This document shows, one piece after another, positions 12,345 through 22,439 of a stretch of DNA of 64,000 nt. Made by a program: the position numbers and the translations under genes. The stretch covers positions 18,244,922-18,308,921 of the forward strand of contig CM030711.1 in the NCBI GenBank assembly GCA_017979445.1. The letters are read 5' to 3'. This DNA comes from Akebia trifoliata (taxonomy: Eukaryota > Streptophyta > Magnoliopsida > Ranunculales > Lardizabalaceae). Positions within the stretch are counted from its first letter, which is position 1; each line of letters starts with the position of its first letter. A model generated the notes under the pieces. That model was given only the letters and a program-made list of their open reading frames with translations. It was not told where the DNA came from and did no database searches.

Positions 12345-12478
12345 AGATAGGAAACCCCAGACATAAAGATAGATCATTATCCTTTACTCACGAGCAAACA
12401 CTACAAATTTTAGATAGGAAACCCCAGACATAAAGATAGATCATTATCCTTTACTCATGAGCAAACACTACAAAAAAA
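12345..12478. repeat. 67-bp tandem duplication
   Basis: Two head-to-tail copies of a 67-bp unit start at 12345 and 12412. They differ by about one base (CACGAGC versus CATGAGC) before drifting at the end. Each copy ends with GCAAACACTACAAA, so a CACTA-type terminus is duplicated too. Confidence 0.9.
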
Positions 12479-12591
12479 TTGCAAAATAAGAACATAAGGT
12501 TAAAATGGCATTGAGCCGTTTTTATTAAAAAAATGACATTAAACTGTTTTACATTTAAAAACCGTTATATTCTAATTTTATACGACCCACT

Positions 12592-12609
12592 CACTACGTC
12601 ATAATGCGT
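12592..12609 (+). repeat. Left terminal inverted repeat of the Pack-CACTA
   Basis: CACTACGTCATAATGCGT, preceded by target duplication ACT. It is followed by subterminal sequence with TCGTTTTA and a near-palindromic TAGCGATGGTC/GACCGTCGCTA pair at about 12725-12762. Confidence 0.9.
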
Positions 12610-13140
12610 CAAAAACGACTGCCCCTACCATCGCAAAAAGAGTCGTTTTAAAAGGAGTGATTTTTAAAAAGCGACAGACCAAAACAGTCGGAAAAAATGA
12701 CAGTCCATGTCAGTAAAATTGGGATATAGCGATGGTCGGCGACCGTCGCTATAGGGTATTTTGTTTTAAAAAAAATTATTTTACACCTGCCCCCCCCCCC
12801 CCCTCTCACATGTTGCTGAATATTGGAGATACCCCTATGTGTTGACATTGATGACCTAGACCCCAACTAACAACATGAAAAGACTCAAATGCCCCTCGTT
12901 ACTCTCCAACCCAATCCAATTTATGTCGATTTAAATTGTTAACACTACGTAATCATGAGATACATAAAAAAGCATTCAACTTACTTGGCGGTGGGAACTC
13001 TGGTAAATTTATGTCACTAATCCTCCTGCATATAGAATTTTCAACAAAAGATCACCAATTAAACAAAGGGAGAAATACAAAATGGTATAGTAAAATTGAA
13101 AAATTACTGAAATGGCACACTACTTATTTTAACAGAGTAG

Positions 13141-13355
13141 AAACCAACTTCTTTCCTTCAAATTCCTTCAACTGACCCACAACATACTCATCAATAACAT
13201 CAACCATGTAAAGTACTTCATACCCTTTCTTCTTGAGCTTCTCAAGGAATGGGGAGTTCTCAACAGCTCTTGCTTTCACCAGTGATATAGTAAATATCAT
13301 TCTAACCGTCCTTCATCCTTGTGACGTAGTCCTTGAGGCTGGTCATCACGTTCAT
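13141..13355 (-). pseudogene. HSP90: Captured HSP90 fragment
   Basis: The minus strand encodes an internal piece of a cytosolic HSP90 chaperone. The order is [12 protein letters not shown], a stop where Gln is expected (CAG to TAG), [34 protein letters not shown] and [18 protein letters not shown]. This is the middle/C-terminal domain of the roughly 700-residue protein, only about 70 residues long. A 2-bp deletion after GESK adds a frameshift. It has no start, no flanking exons and no ATPase domain, so it cannot make a chaperone. It lies near the left end of the Pack-CACTA. Confidence 0.88.
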
Positions 13356-13924
13356 TTAACTCGAGTGGATCTGTAGTTCCAACAAAAGGAACTCATAATA
13401 GAACTAAAACAGAAAAAAGAATTGTACTTGATGAAAATTGTGCTCAAGTCATAGTAAGATTTCCGTTTAAAATAATATGTTACAACACATTAAAAGTGAA
13501 AAGTGACCCTTTAAGACATTTAAAGATGATCCCTGGTGCATGGGCACTCCAACTGATCAACATAATAGGCACCAAAAAAATGAAAACACGATCCAAAATC
13601 AGATTTTGGAATTGTAACTGTGATGGGAACATAATTGAATACCATGTGTATTTGGCACCCAAGAAACTTATTGACGCCTGTACATGCCAGTGACACATAC
13701 CAACTATTTGGCATATACACTGATGACAACAAGTTCAAAATACCTGGATAACATTTTTAATTTTAATACCACATATTATATACATTTTCAAATTAATTAT
13801 GTTCAAATAAGGAGAGAGCAAAAAACAACATGTATGAAAATCAGAACATCAGATATGAATTTTGGAACTATAGGGATGATCAGTTTGGGATCCATCAAAA
13901 CACATTCATGAATTGTTTCCTATA
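13356..13924. other. Unassigned Pack-CACTA filler
   Basis: Between the HSP90 and kinase fragments. Short open frames on both strands (for example 13496-13738) resemble no family I know. It may be intron or a captured piece too decayed to recognise. Confidence 0.35.
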
Positions 13925-14062
13925 TGCAGGAGCATCTGTCTTCATCCAACAAAATGTTGCTTGCCTTTAGATCTCTATGGATAACTCTTAATCTAGAATC
14001 TCTATGAAAATAAAGAATCCCTCGACCATTCCCCTCAAAATCAGGCACTTTAATCTTTTCCA
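13925..14062 (-). pseudogene. Captured receptor-like kinase fragment
   Basis: The minus strand encodes [20 protein letters not shown] followed by SNILLDED. This is the catalytic loop (HRDLKASN) of a plant receptor-like kinase, of the S-locus/G-type lectin or cysteine-rich group. Only about 30 residues of the kinase domain survive. The Gly-loop, DFG segment and extracellular part are absent. The subfamily is inferred from [23 protein letters not shown] wording. Confidence 0.75.
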
Positions 14063-14120
14063 TCTTCATTGAACGAAAGCTAAGTTTCACTAAAACTGCC
14101 ATCTATGTCATTGCAACTAA

Positions 14121-14465
14121 TTAAGATAGGAATATGGACATTAAACTCATATGGTGAAAACTCACAAACCTGTACAAATTGAGCTTTGTCAGTTTCGAAC
14201 AAAACGTGCCAACTTGGGTAAGCCCCTCATCAGTTATATTCAAGCAAATTCCTACTTTTAAACTGGAAGTTTGGAACATCTTGAGATGGACTTCAAACCT
14301 GAATAAACAAATAATATGAGAAAATCGTTTAAAAGACCAAGACTGGCTTGCAATGAAACCTTTATCGTCAACTTCATTATCTGTAATATCCAATTCCTCC
14401 AAGAAATGACAACACTTCCCTATGTTGATGACGACTTCCTTTGAAACTAGGCTATAAGATTCCAT
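14121..14465 (-). pseudogene. Captured F-box/LRR protein fragment with intron
   Basis: The minus strand reads CHFLEELDITDNEVDDK, then an intron-like segment that opens with GTTTCA and closes with TTCAG, then GLKSISRCSKL and VGICLNITDEGLTQVGTFCS followed by KLTKLNLYR. These are leucine-rich repeats of the kind in F-box/LRR proteins close to Arabidopsis FBL3, which recognise substrates for SCF ubiquitin ligases. About two repeats survive, with no F-box. The retained intron shows capture from genomic DNA, not from mRNA. The exact paralogue is uncertain. Confidence 0.75.
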
Positions 14466-16639
14466 TCTGAAGGAAGTGAGAGAGGTGCATGAAGTTGTGA
14501 TACTTCAATAGTGACATGAGTTATCTGCTTTGCTACCTGCCTACGTCTGTTCTCCATGGGTCCTCTTCTCCATAATATGATGCTCATCAAAGAATGTCGG
14601 GTCCTTATATCTTTTATTGTTCAAGAGTAGCTAAGAAAGTTTTTGGTCTTAGAATTTATATCATAAGTTTTGTATTACTCAAAATAGCAGATGAATAATG
14701 CATTGTTGGTACTTTCAGCTCTCAAATTCTTGCAGATTTCAGCTCTTTGAAGTAAATATGGAAAATAAATATCTAAACAATATTCAAACAATGACCACAC
14801 TTCTGAGTTTCAAACTAAAAAATTCAACAGAACACCCAACTCTCCCAGAAAGAGAACCATTTGAAACCACCTTGATCAAAGAAAATGGTACCAATAACTT
14901 CATCTTGTTTACTTATCCCTTTTCCACCAAGAAAGGGAGTAATGCACTTGATTTATTGGAAGTGAATAACTTCACAGTAACCATTAGCCCCCAAAATCCA
15001 TAATGTAAGAACCAATGTCTAACATAAGTAAAATACAAAGATGCTGAGGAAAAATTTATATCAAAAAGGAACTTTTGAATATAAGGAGGGATAATACAAA
15101 CACTTTTAAGCCAGCATCCACTCATTTAGATTAGGCATCACCATCCTGCATCACCTTGGGTAATTGGGTCATCCTAGAAGAATGATCTTAGAAAACCTCT
15201 ACGATCGCTCTTAACCATAACCATCAAAGGAAGCTGTAAAAAAGATAGGTCCTTAGGTGTATCCTTGTACCCAGAAGATAACCATTCTTTATTAGATAAA
15301 GGCCCTAGGTAACCAAGGACATCCTAGAGGCGCTGTCTCCTAACACCTCTAGAATCAGTCTAACCACAAACATCACGAGTAATTGTGCAAAGAAAGATTC
15401 ATGGTGCTGAATATTCAGATAACTCAATATTAGAACATCTCCAAACAAAAAAGCAGGTCCAAGTTAGATAACCAATCCTACCTGAAAAACAGAATTTCCT
15501 AAACATCCTTCAGCCTACAATTAAGAGGTCTTGCACAAGAAGGTCCAAAACGAATTCGATGAATGCAAAATTATACAGAGATGACCAAGACTACCTTAAA
15601 TGCAATTTAGGCCTTTTGAAACAAATTCTATTAACCTGTTAAAGGCTTATTCCTATACAGACAAGATGAGCAAAGATATTAGAAGATGAAATACACGCCT
15701 TCCTACACAAGCAATCAACTTGTAAAAATGATACATGTTCAAAACGTCTTGAGAAATTTCACCACAAAGAAACCAATGGTTACAGTTTCTGACCAAGGAG
15801 GCAATAGATACCTCAAACTTAGAATTCTTGGGACCCCAAAGGCACCTCTAAGGAATCAAAAGGGGACAATTGTGGGGTTAAGAAATTTGTATTTAATCCT
15901 GACAGGACATGGCATTTTTGAGATATGCATATACGTAGGAATTATGCTATGGCCTATAATAAAAAAAAAAAGAAGGAATTATGCCATCAAGACAACCAAC
16001 ACCTACCCTAAGGTAAGGTGTCATGTATCCGAAGCCAAATGGGAGTTGCAAATCAACGGAGAGTTACCAATCCCATCAATCAAGTAGGAGCTGCAAATCC
16101 CCCTAATCGAATGGTACTAATGAATCACCTCAATCGAGGGGAGTTATGAAATCCTTTTAACAGGGAAAATTATAAAATAAGGTCCTCTCATACATGGAAA
16201 ATGGAGGAAAAAATGAAAAAAAAAGATGAAACACATAAATATAACAAGACATTTGTTGCATATGCTCAAACGTAGCCAAAACATAATCCACCTCCACTAT
16301 GTTCATTTTATGTACTTGGTTACTTGATTGTCCAACATGCTGCTGCATAAAGTAATGATGATGTTATCATCATCTTATCAAATTTTCCCTTTAGCCTTAT
16401 TTCTACATGTTGTACCCTTAACACTATAATCATATGTCCACTTCAGACCACTCAGATTCCATGGGACACATCCCCAAATTCTCCATCCTTATGGGCAATC
16501 AACCCAAGGTGATGGCATTGCTTGGCTTATCACATGGCAAATGGGGTACCAACCACTTCATTCACATGCCTACTGTTGCACTCATAGTGTCCACTTAATT
16601 TAAATCCCTTGGATTCCTACATATTTTCCCAGATATATC
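14466..16639. other. Pack-CACTA interior without recognised gene
   Basis: Open frames at 14698-15003 (+), 15686-16087 (+) and 16157-16348 (-) show no motif I can place. The 15686-16087 frame is the longest (133 codons) but lies opposite to all the captured exons and is compositionally plain. The part next to 16639 may be intron of the kinesin fragment. Confidence 0.35.
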
Positions 16640-17800
16640 AGAATAAAGATTACCACTTTGTAACAAGTCAATGCCTTGCCCAAGAGATTCTATTGATGTG
16701 GGATAACCGACAACTGGGGTTTCTTTGCCACCACCATCGTCAGGTAATAAGGGCCGCACTCTGCAGTACACATGGACGTTGCCTTCAGCTCCTACAATTT
16801 AGATATAGCTTAGTGCCACAACGAAATTTATTAGACCACCAGCACCAACTGCAAGCATAAAAGCACTACCAGTATTGTATTATGCAGCTTATCTCCCTGA
16901 ATGATTTGGACCTCTGCATCTACCAGTCGATTTTGTAAGTCTTAGATGAGTCTCTTCTGCCCTTGAAATTCTGTCATTGCCTCCATAGTGATTAAATCAA
17001 CCACCTAAAGAGAGTAAGCGCACATGAACTTCAATCAGCACTATTAAATAGTTAGTTATGCACCAATATCCACACAAGAAAAATGGTTATGCAGCACCTA
17101 CGAACAATCATTATATATATAAAGGGTCCCATTCAGCAGCCAACATTAGGGAGCCAACGTTGACAGACAAAAATGGTCCTAAATGGGTTAGAAGTTTCGT
17201 AATGGGCTGATTTTTTTAGGATGATCCCCTCACCATAGAGATCATCCTCACAAAAAACCAGCACATTCCGAAACTTCTAACCCATATAGGACAACAATGT
17301 TGGCTCCCTATTGTCAACAGATATATATAATCCATTGCACATATATTCAACTAACAAATTCATTACACGTATTAGTCAATTAACAATAAATTTCCTAAAT
17401 GTGGGCATTACCTTTAATTTTTCGTTTACAACCGCAACCTGTGCTGAAATTCTCCACAATTACAGCTTTCTCCTGCTCCAGACGCTCAAGGTTCTTCTTA
17501 TATGTCTCACAGTCCATCTGAAGTCTTCTGCTGTATTGCTTTAAACTCGTGTTATACTCCTATGAATACATGTATGTAGCATTAAGAGACTCTATCTGCA
17601 GAATACAGAAGTTTTTTTAATAAACAGAAGAATAAACGATTAAACAACATGAATTGCATATTTAATGTTACCCTTTGATTGGCGTTTTTTAGTTCTTGCT
17701 GAGCTCTTCCAAGCTCTACTGCCAAAGAAGCTAGATTTCCCTCAACGACAACTCTAGCTTCTTTCTCACTTTTATAGGAATCAATTGCAGTCTGATTTTC
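16640..17800 (-). pseudogene. Captured KIN-14 kinesin fragment, several exons
   Basis: This is the largest captured piece. Minus-strand exons in order: coiled coil SYKSEKEARVVVEGNLASLA followed by VELGRAQQELKNANQR (about 17790-17670); an intron GTAAC to CTGCAG; SLNATYM, a stop, EYNTSLKQYSRRLQ and LERLEQEKAVIVENFS (about 17610-17445); VDLITMEAMTEFQGQKRLI and LQNRLVDAEVQIIQGDKLH (about 16990-16870); then GAEGNVHVYCRVRPLLPDDG and IESLGQGIDLLQSGN (about 16790-16640). This is the stalk, neck and start of the motor domain of a minus-end-directed KIN-14 kinesin (ATK1/KATA type). The GxxRVxCRVRP neck-motor junction is the diagnostic feature. The motor's P-loop and the N-terminus are missing, and stops occur in at least two exons. 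Confidence 0.85.
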
Positions 17801-17943
17801 ATATTAGGAGTTAGGAGAAGAAACAGTTTAGAAGCACTAAAGGAATATCATCAACATCGTCTTTCTTCTGCAAAATCAATAAGAATCAAAACCAAATCTT
17901 TCCCCAAAAATTTGAAACTCAGAAGATATCCCATATAGTACCT

Positions 17944-18156
17944 CAGAAGATATACCTTAACAGAGAAGTATGCCCACACATTTGGCTTACTTTTGAAACT
18001 CAGTTCCTACAACAAGTCAAATCACTCCAATTAAGTTCACGATAAAAGCAGAAGATAGGAAAATAAATGGGATATTCTTACAAAATACAGCAAATCTTAC
18101 CTGTACTCTCCCGCTAGTAGGCTTGAAACCATCATTTGGGTCTTCACTAGATGGAC
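17944..18156 (-). pseudogene. ACC1: Captured acetyl-CoA carboxylase fragment, intron retained
   Basis: The minus strand reads SSEDPNDGFKPTSGRVQ (18155-18101), then GTAAGA to TTGTAG, a perfect GT-AG intron of about 95 bp, then ELSFKSKPNVWAYFSVK (about 18003-17950). This is the biotin carboxylase region of the large multidomain cytosolic acetyl-CoA carboxylase, which makes malonyl-CoA. Only about 35 residues of a protein of over 2,200 residues are present. The preserved exon/intron junction shows genomic capture. Confidence 0.85.
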
Positions 18157-19110
18157 ATGGACATGGATATGGATATTGAGGTTGAGCCATAACATAATTT
18201 TGGATCAATGCCGATTGTAATCAATCCATGTATAGAAAAACATCATCTTAAGAACTTTCAGCTAACAAGTTATGAACTGACATTTTATCGTTTTTAAATC
18301 ATATATCAAAAATTGAATATACTCATTTTTGTGTGTGTGTGTGATCGCAGACAAGTTTTTAAATCATATATAAAAAATTGAATATAATCATTTTGTTATT
18401 TTTCTGCATTTACCAAACTAATTATTTTTAAAGTAAGGACTTACAACATCCAAGAATGCATCAACAAGAGTGATGCTCACTATAACAAGAGCGCCTTCTC
18501 GGGTGGCTTCTGTCCTGAATTATTTTGATCTTGCTTCAGTTTCATCGGACATGGAACATCCTTGTGTATTCTTCGATATTGAGCATTTTCTTGGTACCAA
18601 GTTCTATATGAAAGTGCCCAGAAACATAATTAAAATATAGAACAGAAACCAAATTAAATCTTGGGTGATTTGGACTTGCTCTACATTTTTGTTGAATATT
18701 TGAGATACTCATGTTTTCAAATAGAGGATATACCCCTTGATAGTCTACTAATTATAACACTTTGTATCTACTGTCCTCTCCAGCTCTTCTAGAAAGCTTT
18801 GCTGCGGAGGCATACAAATTTGTTTGAACCTTAGTAAATAAATCATGATTCAGTTGTAAATTTAATAGAGAATATGATTGCCAGCTTGATCCTAACAGAT
18901 AATTATCACTATCATTATCATCAAATCCTTTCAGGTTCAAGTAATATTATAAAAAACTACTTTCCTACAAAGAAAAACAATTGAAAATCAAAAAGTCAAG
19001 CTTTTATCATCTAGTGTTAACAAGAAAACCTTGTGAGGTGTTGTTTTTCAAAATTACAAATTAGCAACTAAAAAAAGGCACAATAAGGCAATTAGGGGAC
19101 AAGAGTTACA
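18157..19110. other. Unidentified, possibly captured, sequence
   Basis: Between the ACC1 and GID8 fragments. Minus-strand frames at about 18600-18470 (TWYQENAQYRRIHKDVPCP) and 18940-18752 (NLYASAAKLSRRAGEDSRY) look exon-like, but I cannot name a family. A (GT)n run lies at about 18333-18345, with a partial local repeat of AAATCATATATCAAAAATTG on both sides (18296 and 18360). Confidence 0.4.
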
Positions 19111-19241
19111 TTTTCTTCATCCCTTGGTGCGAGCTCCTCCTGAGGAAACTCCAAAGCTTTTTCTACTTTTCCATTATAAATCAATTCTATCAACCTTTGC
19201 TGCTGCAGATGGAAAAATAGTTGGGGATTTGTATCCAATAT
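19111..19241 (-). pseudogene. GID8: Captured GID8 (CTLH protein) exon
   Basis: A single 131-bp exon on the minus strand, bounded by TTCAG before and GTAACT after. It encodes [20 protein letters not shown] followed by [20 protein letters not shown] and DEEN. This is the CTLH region of GID8, a subunit of the GID/CTLH ubiquitin ligase. The frame is open through the exon and close to the plant consensus, so this capture looks among the younger ones. The LisH domain and the rest of the gene are absent. Confidence 0.85.
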
Positions 19242-19329
19242 CTGAATACAGATCCATCAACCATTAAATCAAACCAAAAAATAAAACCAAAACTATACTA
19301 TCGAACCTGATTAAAGTTTCGATATCAGA

Positions 19330-19640
19330 TCGAAAACTTAGTACCAAAGTCGATGAAGATTATAGAGAGAGACAGAGAGAGATATTGAGAGTTCGATCTA
19401 AAGAAATAACAAATAAAAAAATCAAAATCATTGAGTGAGATTGAGAGCTCAAACCCTAGAAAAATACAAGAGAGGGAAAAAAACAAACCAACCTGATGAA
19501 CAGCGCTATGGATCCAACTTGAATAGATCGAGTCGAGAGAGAGCGCGAGTTGTTTATTTAAGGAGAGATGAATACAAAGGAATTCGAGAATCAAACCAGA
19601 TCGGAGAGAGACAGAGAGAGAGAAATTCGTTTTTCTCTCT
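19330..19640 (-). promoter_or_regulatory. CT-rich leader-like sequence at the CACTA right end
   Basis: On the minus strand this is CT-rich (GAGAGA runs on the plus strand) and contains TTTCTAGGGTTT (plus-strand AAACCCTAGAAA at about 19452), a telo-box common in plant 5' leaders. It lies upstream of all the minus-strand captured exons. It could be the captured 5' leader or promoter of one donor gene. Open frames here are low-complexity artefacts. Confidence 0.4.
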
Positions 19641-19802
19641 GGGGAAGAAAGGGGTAGTTTTAGAGTGGCTACTGGCACACCAACTTTTACTTATTACCGT
19701 CAGTGATTCCATAAAAACGACGAGGAAACGACAGCCAAACACTGTCGCCATTAACGACAGCCTGTAACAGTCGTTTTTAGCGCGATGGTAGTGTCGCCAA
19801 AA

Positions 19803-19820
19803 ACGCAATATGACGTAGTG
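19803..19820 (-). repeat. Right terminal inverted repeat of the Pack-CACTA
   Basis: Reads CACTACGTCATATTGCGT on the minus strand and is followed by the target duplication ACT (19821-19823). The adjacent subterminal part (19680-19800) holds several AACGACAGCC / GTCGTTTTTA motifs. Confidence 0.9.
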
Positions 19821-19849
19821 ACTGCTCGTCTCGTTCGTTGGAACGAAAG

Positions 19850-20090
19850 TCTGTCTCTATCTCTCTCTCTTTCAGCCGCTCTCAATTGAACTCTCAATCT
19901 TATCTTTCTCTCTCTCTCAATCGTTCTCTCTCTCAATCGTTCTCTCAGTCTCTCTCTCGATCTCAGTCCCTTTCTCGATCGAGCTCTCGATCTTAGTCGC
20001 TCTCTCACTCTCTCCCTCAATCGATCTCTCGATCTCATCTCTCTCTCTCAGTCGCTCCCTCAATCGACCTCTCAACCTCATCTCTCTGGC
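19850..20090. repeat. CT-rich low-complexity tract
   Basis: About 240 bp of irregular CTCTCTCAATCG / CTCTCGATCT units, a degenerate minisatellite with a period of roughly 16-20 bp. Arg-rich frames on the minus strand (19751-20038) are a by-product. It may be 5' leader sequence for the plus-strand fragments downstream. Confidence 0.7.
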
Positions 20091-21376
20091 TTAATTCCTA
20101 GAATCAATTGCAACTAAATCATGATTGTTCTTGTATCTTGTATCTTTTTTTTTTTTTTAATATGGAGTCCAACATCTAGAAGGGCATACACATTCCTTGC
20201 TGATATCCGCCCACTACGTTTATGCTTTGTGATAATATAAGATTGGTAGCTATTGTGTCCATTCGGTGGCATACAATTTGTTTAAATCTAAGTCGTACAT
20301 ACTAACTCTTTTTCTTGATGTATAACAGTTTGTTCTCGACAAGGAGAGATGAGGGGATTATTTGGGAAAAATTGTATAGGTGTGTTTCATAACTTTGAAA
20401 TTTGACATATTTTCTCCTCTGTTCTATTTTGTTGAATATCAGAATTTTGTGTTGTTTAATGAAAGAAGGGGTGGGGGCCTTGTCGTAAATTTATGATGTT
20501 TGAATGTGCCACCTCAGTGAGTTGGTAATGTCTCTGTGGTGCAATACCACAGACCCAAGATCAAAACCCCTCTTTGGCGGGTATATTGAATTTTATCATG
20601 GGTGTGTGGGCTTGTTGTCATTCTTTTGATTCTATCTTTGACATGTACTTGCGTATCTATGTCTAAGTCACATAATTATAAGACATTTTGTTTAACATCG
20701 TGGAATTTGTTACAACTACATTCCCGAACTTTGTATTTAACTCACAAGTCAATGATACCTGACCTAAGAGGCTCTGTTTGTTTCCTTTTAGATTTCCAAG
20801 TGAGCTTAACTTTGGAAGGACCAGAAGAGAGAGAGAGAGAGAGAGCTTTGGTTTAGATTATAAAAAATAAATGATGGGAATTAACTTTTGCATCCCTAAA
20901 ACTGGAGTATGGAAAATTTTAGGTTGGTGGACAAGCAAGGGAAACCTTCTTTTCCTATGGAACTATTTGTTGTCTTATATTTCTGCCAATTAGTTTAAAT
21001 TATGAGACAAATACAGGTTACAAGTTTTACAATTTTGTCTTGCAAACCTTGTAGTATTCAAGTTGATTTGGATTATGATCCACATAAAATGAGTAACTTA
21101 TAAGAAAAAGGCAATATAGGCAGTGTACCTTTCCTTTTTTATGTGCTCGGTTTGTATAGCCAGAATCTTCTAAAGGATGTGATTTATTGGCCGCATACAC
21201 TCCTTGTGCTTTTGAGGTTATTGGTTTCTAAATGGTTGGCTTCTACTTTGAGTAGCATTCATCACACCCTATTTGTACATAATTTGTGCTTAGTATTTCA
21301 TATGCCAGAAAGTAAGGCTCCCACTAGGAATGCTTGATAATCAAATTGTACATAATTTGTGCTTAGTATTTCACAT
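20091..21376. other. Non-coding stretch before the UVH3 exons
   Basis: No confident gene. It holds a T-rich run at 20148, a GA microsatellite at about 20825-20843 and a short local duplication. In that duplication GTACATAATTTGTGCTTAGT occurs at about 21277 and 21348, and CTAGGAATGCTTGATA occurs near 21324 and 21413. The latter may be intron of the captured UVH3 segment. Confidence 0.45.
20470..20580 (+). repeat. Possible tRNA-derived SINE fragment
   Basis: CCTCAGTGAGTTGGTAATGT resembles a tRNA A box, and AGATCAAAACCCC about 40 bp on resembles a decayed B box. A CTGTGGTGCAATACCACAG stem lies between. The layout recalls Au-like plant SINEs, but no poly-T tail or target duplication was identified. 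Confidence 0.3.
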
Positions 21377-21811
21377 TCAGAGAATGGCTTGAGTCCCCAG
21401 ATCCTACCATTCTAGGAATGCTTGATACTCAAATTGGATGTGGTTCAAGGAAAAGAGGGTCAAAAGTAAGTAACAATGATGTAGGGTACTCGGAAAACAA
21501 TATGGAGGGAAGCTTTGAAGGTGACGGAAATGTTTCCCAAGGTCATGATGATAAGTCCCAAAGCATCAAGAAGATGTTCATGGATAAGCATGTAAATATT
21601 GTGTTTCCAACCTTGTTATGTTTGTTGATTCTCGTTACTCAACTATATCTGATTATTTCATACAATATTTACAGAGAAATGTGAGCAAGAATTGGCATAT
21701 TCCTTCATCTTTTCCCAATGATAGAGTTGTTTCTGCATATGCTTCTCCACAAGTGGACAAGTCAACAGATTCTTTCTCATGGGGAAAACTAGATTTGTTT
21801 GTTGTTCGCAA
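21377..21811 (+). pseudogene. UVH3: Captured UVH3/XPG endonuclease exons
   Basis: Two plus-strand exons with canonical junctions. Exon A (about 21377-21591) encodes FREWLESPDPTILG, an acidic Ser-rich part and IKKMFMDKH, then GTAAAT. The intron ends TTACAG at 21674. Exon B (21675-21811) encodes [20 protein letters not shown] and [13 protein letters not shown], then GTGAGT. This matches the C-terminal side of the XPG/RAD2 nuclease UVH3 (nucleotide excision repair), around the FsWGKPDl motif, which here reads GKLDL (Pro to Leu). The next exons are missing; 22085-22131 is unrelated or unrecognised. The splice sites are intact, so a spliced chimeric RNA is possible. Confidence 0.8.
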
Positions 21812-22084
21812 GTGAGTCATATTCCCTTCTTTTTAACCATTAATTTTTGAATTGTTGGAAGATTTATCACATTTTTAATGCCTTACTGTAAAATATTGAT
21901 GCTGGATGCCCATGATACACTTGGTAAGAAGGTTAGACAGTTTCCTAGTCAAGTATTGAATTTGTAGACTATGTGCATGGCATAGGGGACACAGTTTGTT
22001 TCTGTTAAGGTTGCAAAATATTTACGCATTTGTTGTATATGTACATCAAGACTGACCATCCCTACTGTATAGCTTTTCTTACTT

Positions 22085-22137
22085 GATCAGTCTGGCCAAG
22101 AACCATTAGTTAAGGCTGCTACTGTTCCTGTAAGTCT
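22085..22137 (+). other. Unidentified exon-like segment
   Basis: Reads SGQEPLVKAATVP followed by GTAAGT, so it looks like the end of an exon. It sits just left of the CACTA end at 22191, and the PRP40-like exon starts just right of the other end (27744). The two could be neighbouring exons split by that insertion. I cannot confirm that this segment is PRP40. Confidence 0.35.
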
Positions 22138-22439
22138 CTCTCTATTACTTCCTTTCATTGTTGCTCAATGATTCTCTAGCCATGTGAAATCACTACAGGA
22201 AATATCACATGTAGCGACGAGATTTAGCGACAGTAATGTCTTGACCGTCACTATGGACTCATTTAGCGACGGCTTTTCACTCGACCGTCGTAACAGATTT
22301 ATGTCTTTGCCATGGAAATTTCTTTTGTCGTCCTTGTATGTGCATTCAGCAACGGCCACTCCTACTCACTGTCGCTAAATTTTCCTATAGCGACGATTAA
22401 ATTTGGCCGTAGCTATAGGGCAGTTATATGACATAAACT

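Larger units (their letters stand above)
12592..19820. mobile_element. Pack-CACTA transposon carrying six gene fragments
   Basis: A 7.23 kb DNA transposon of the CACTA/EnSpm type. The left end CACTACGTCATAATGCGT and the inverted right end CACTACGTCATATTGCGT match at 17 of 18 positions. Both are flanked by the 3-bp target duplication ACT (12589-12591 and 19821-19823). Further in, the subterminal regions share GCGA/TCGTTTTT motifs in inverted orientation. No transposase was found, so the element is non-autonomous. It carries minus-strand, intron-containing fragments of HSP90, a receptor kinase, an F-box/LRR gene, KIN-14, ACC1 and GID8. This is the pattern called Pack-TIR or transduplication. 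Confidence 0.9.

Noticed and set aside
15686..16087. 133-codon plus-strand frame inside the Pack-CACTA
   Set aside because: No recognisable motif, opposite to all captured exons, and consistent with chance in a 7 kb element.
19435..20038. Long Arg/Ser-rich frames on both strands
   Set aside because: They arise from GA/CT low-complexity DNA with no codon bias or homologue; not genes.
20205..20220. CCCACTACGT as another CACTA terminus
   Set aside because: Only seven bases match, with no subterminal repeats nearby and no partner end.
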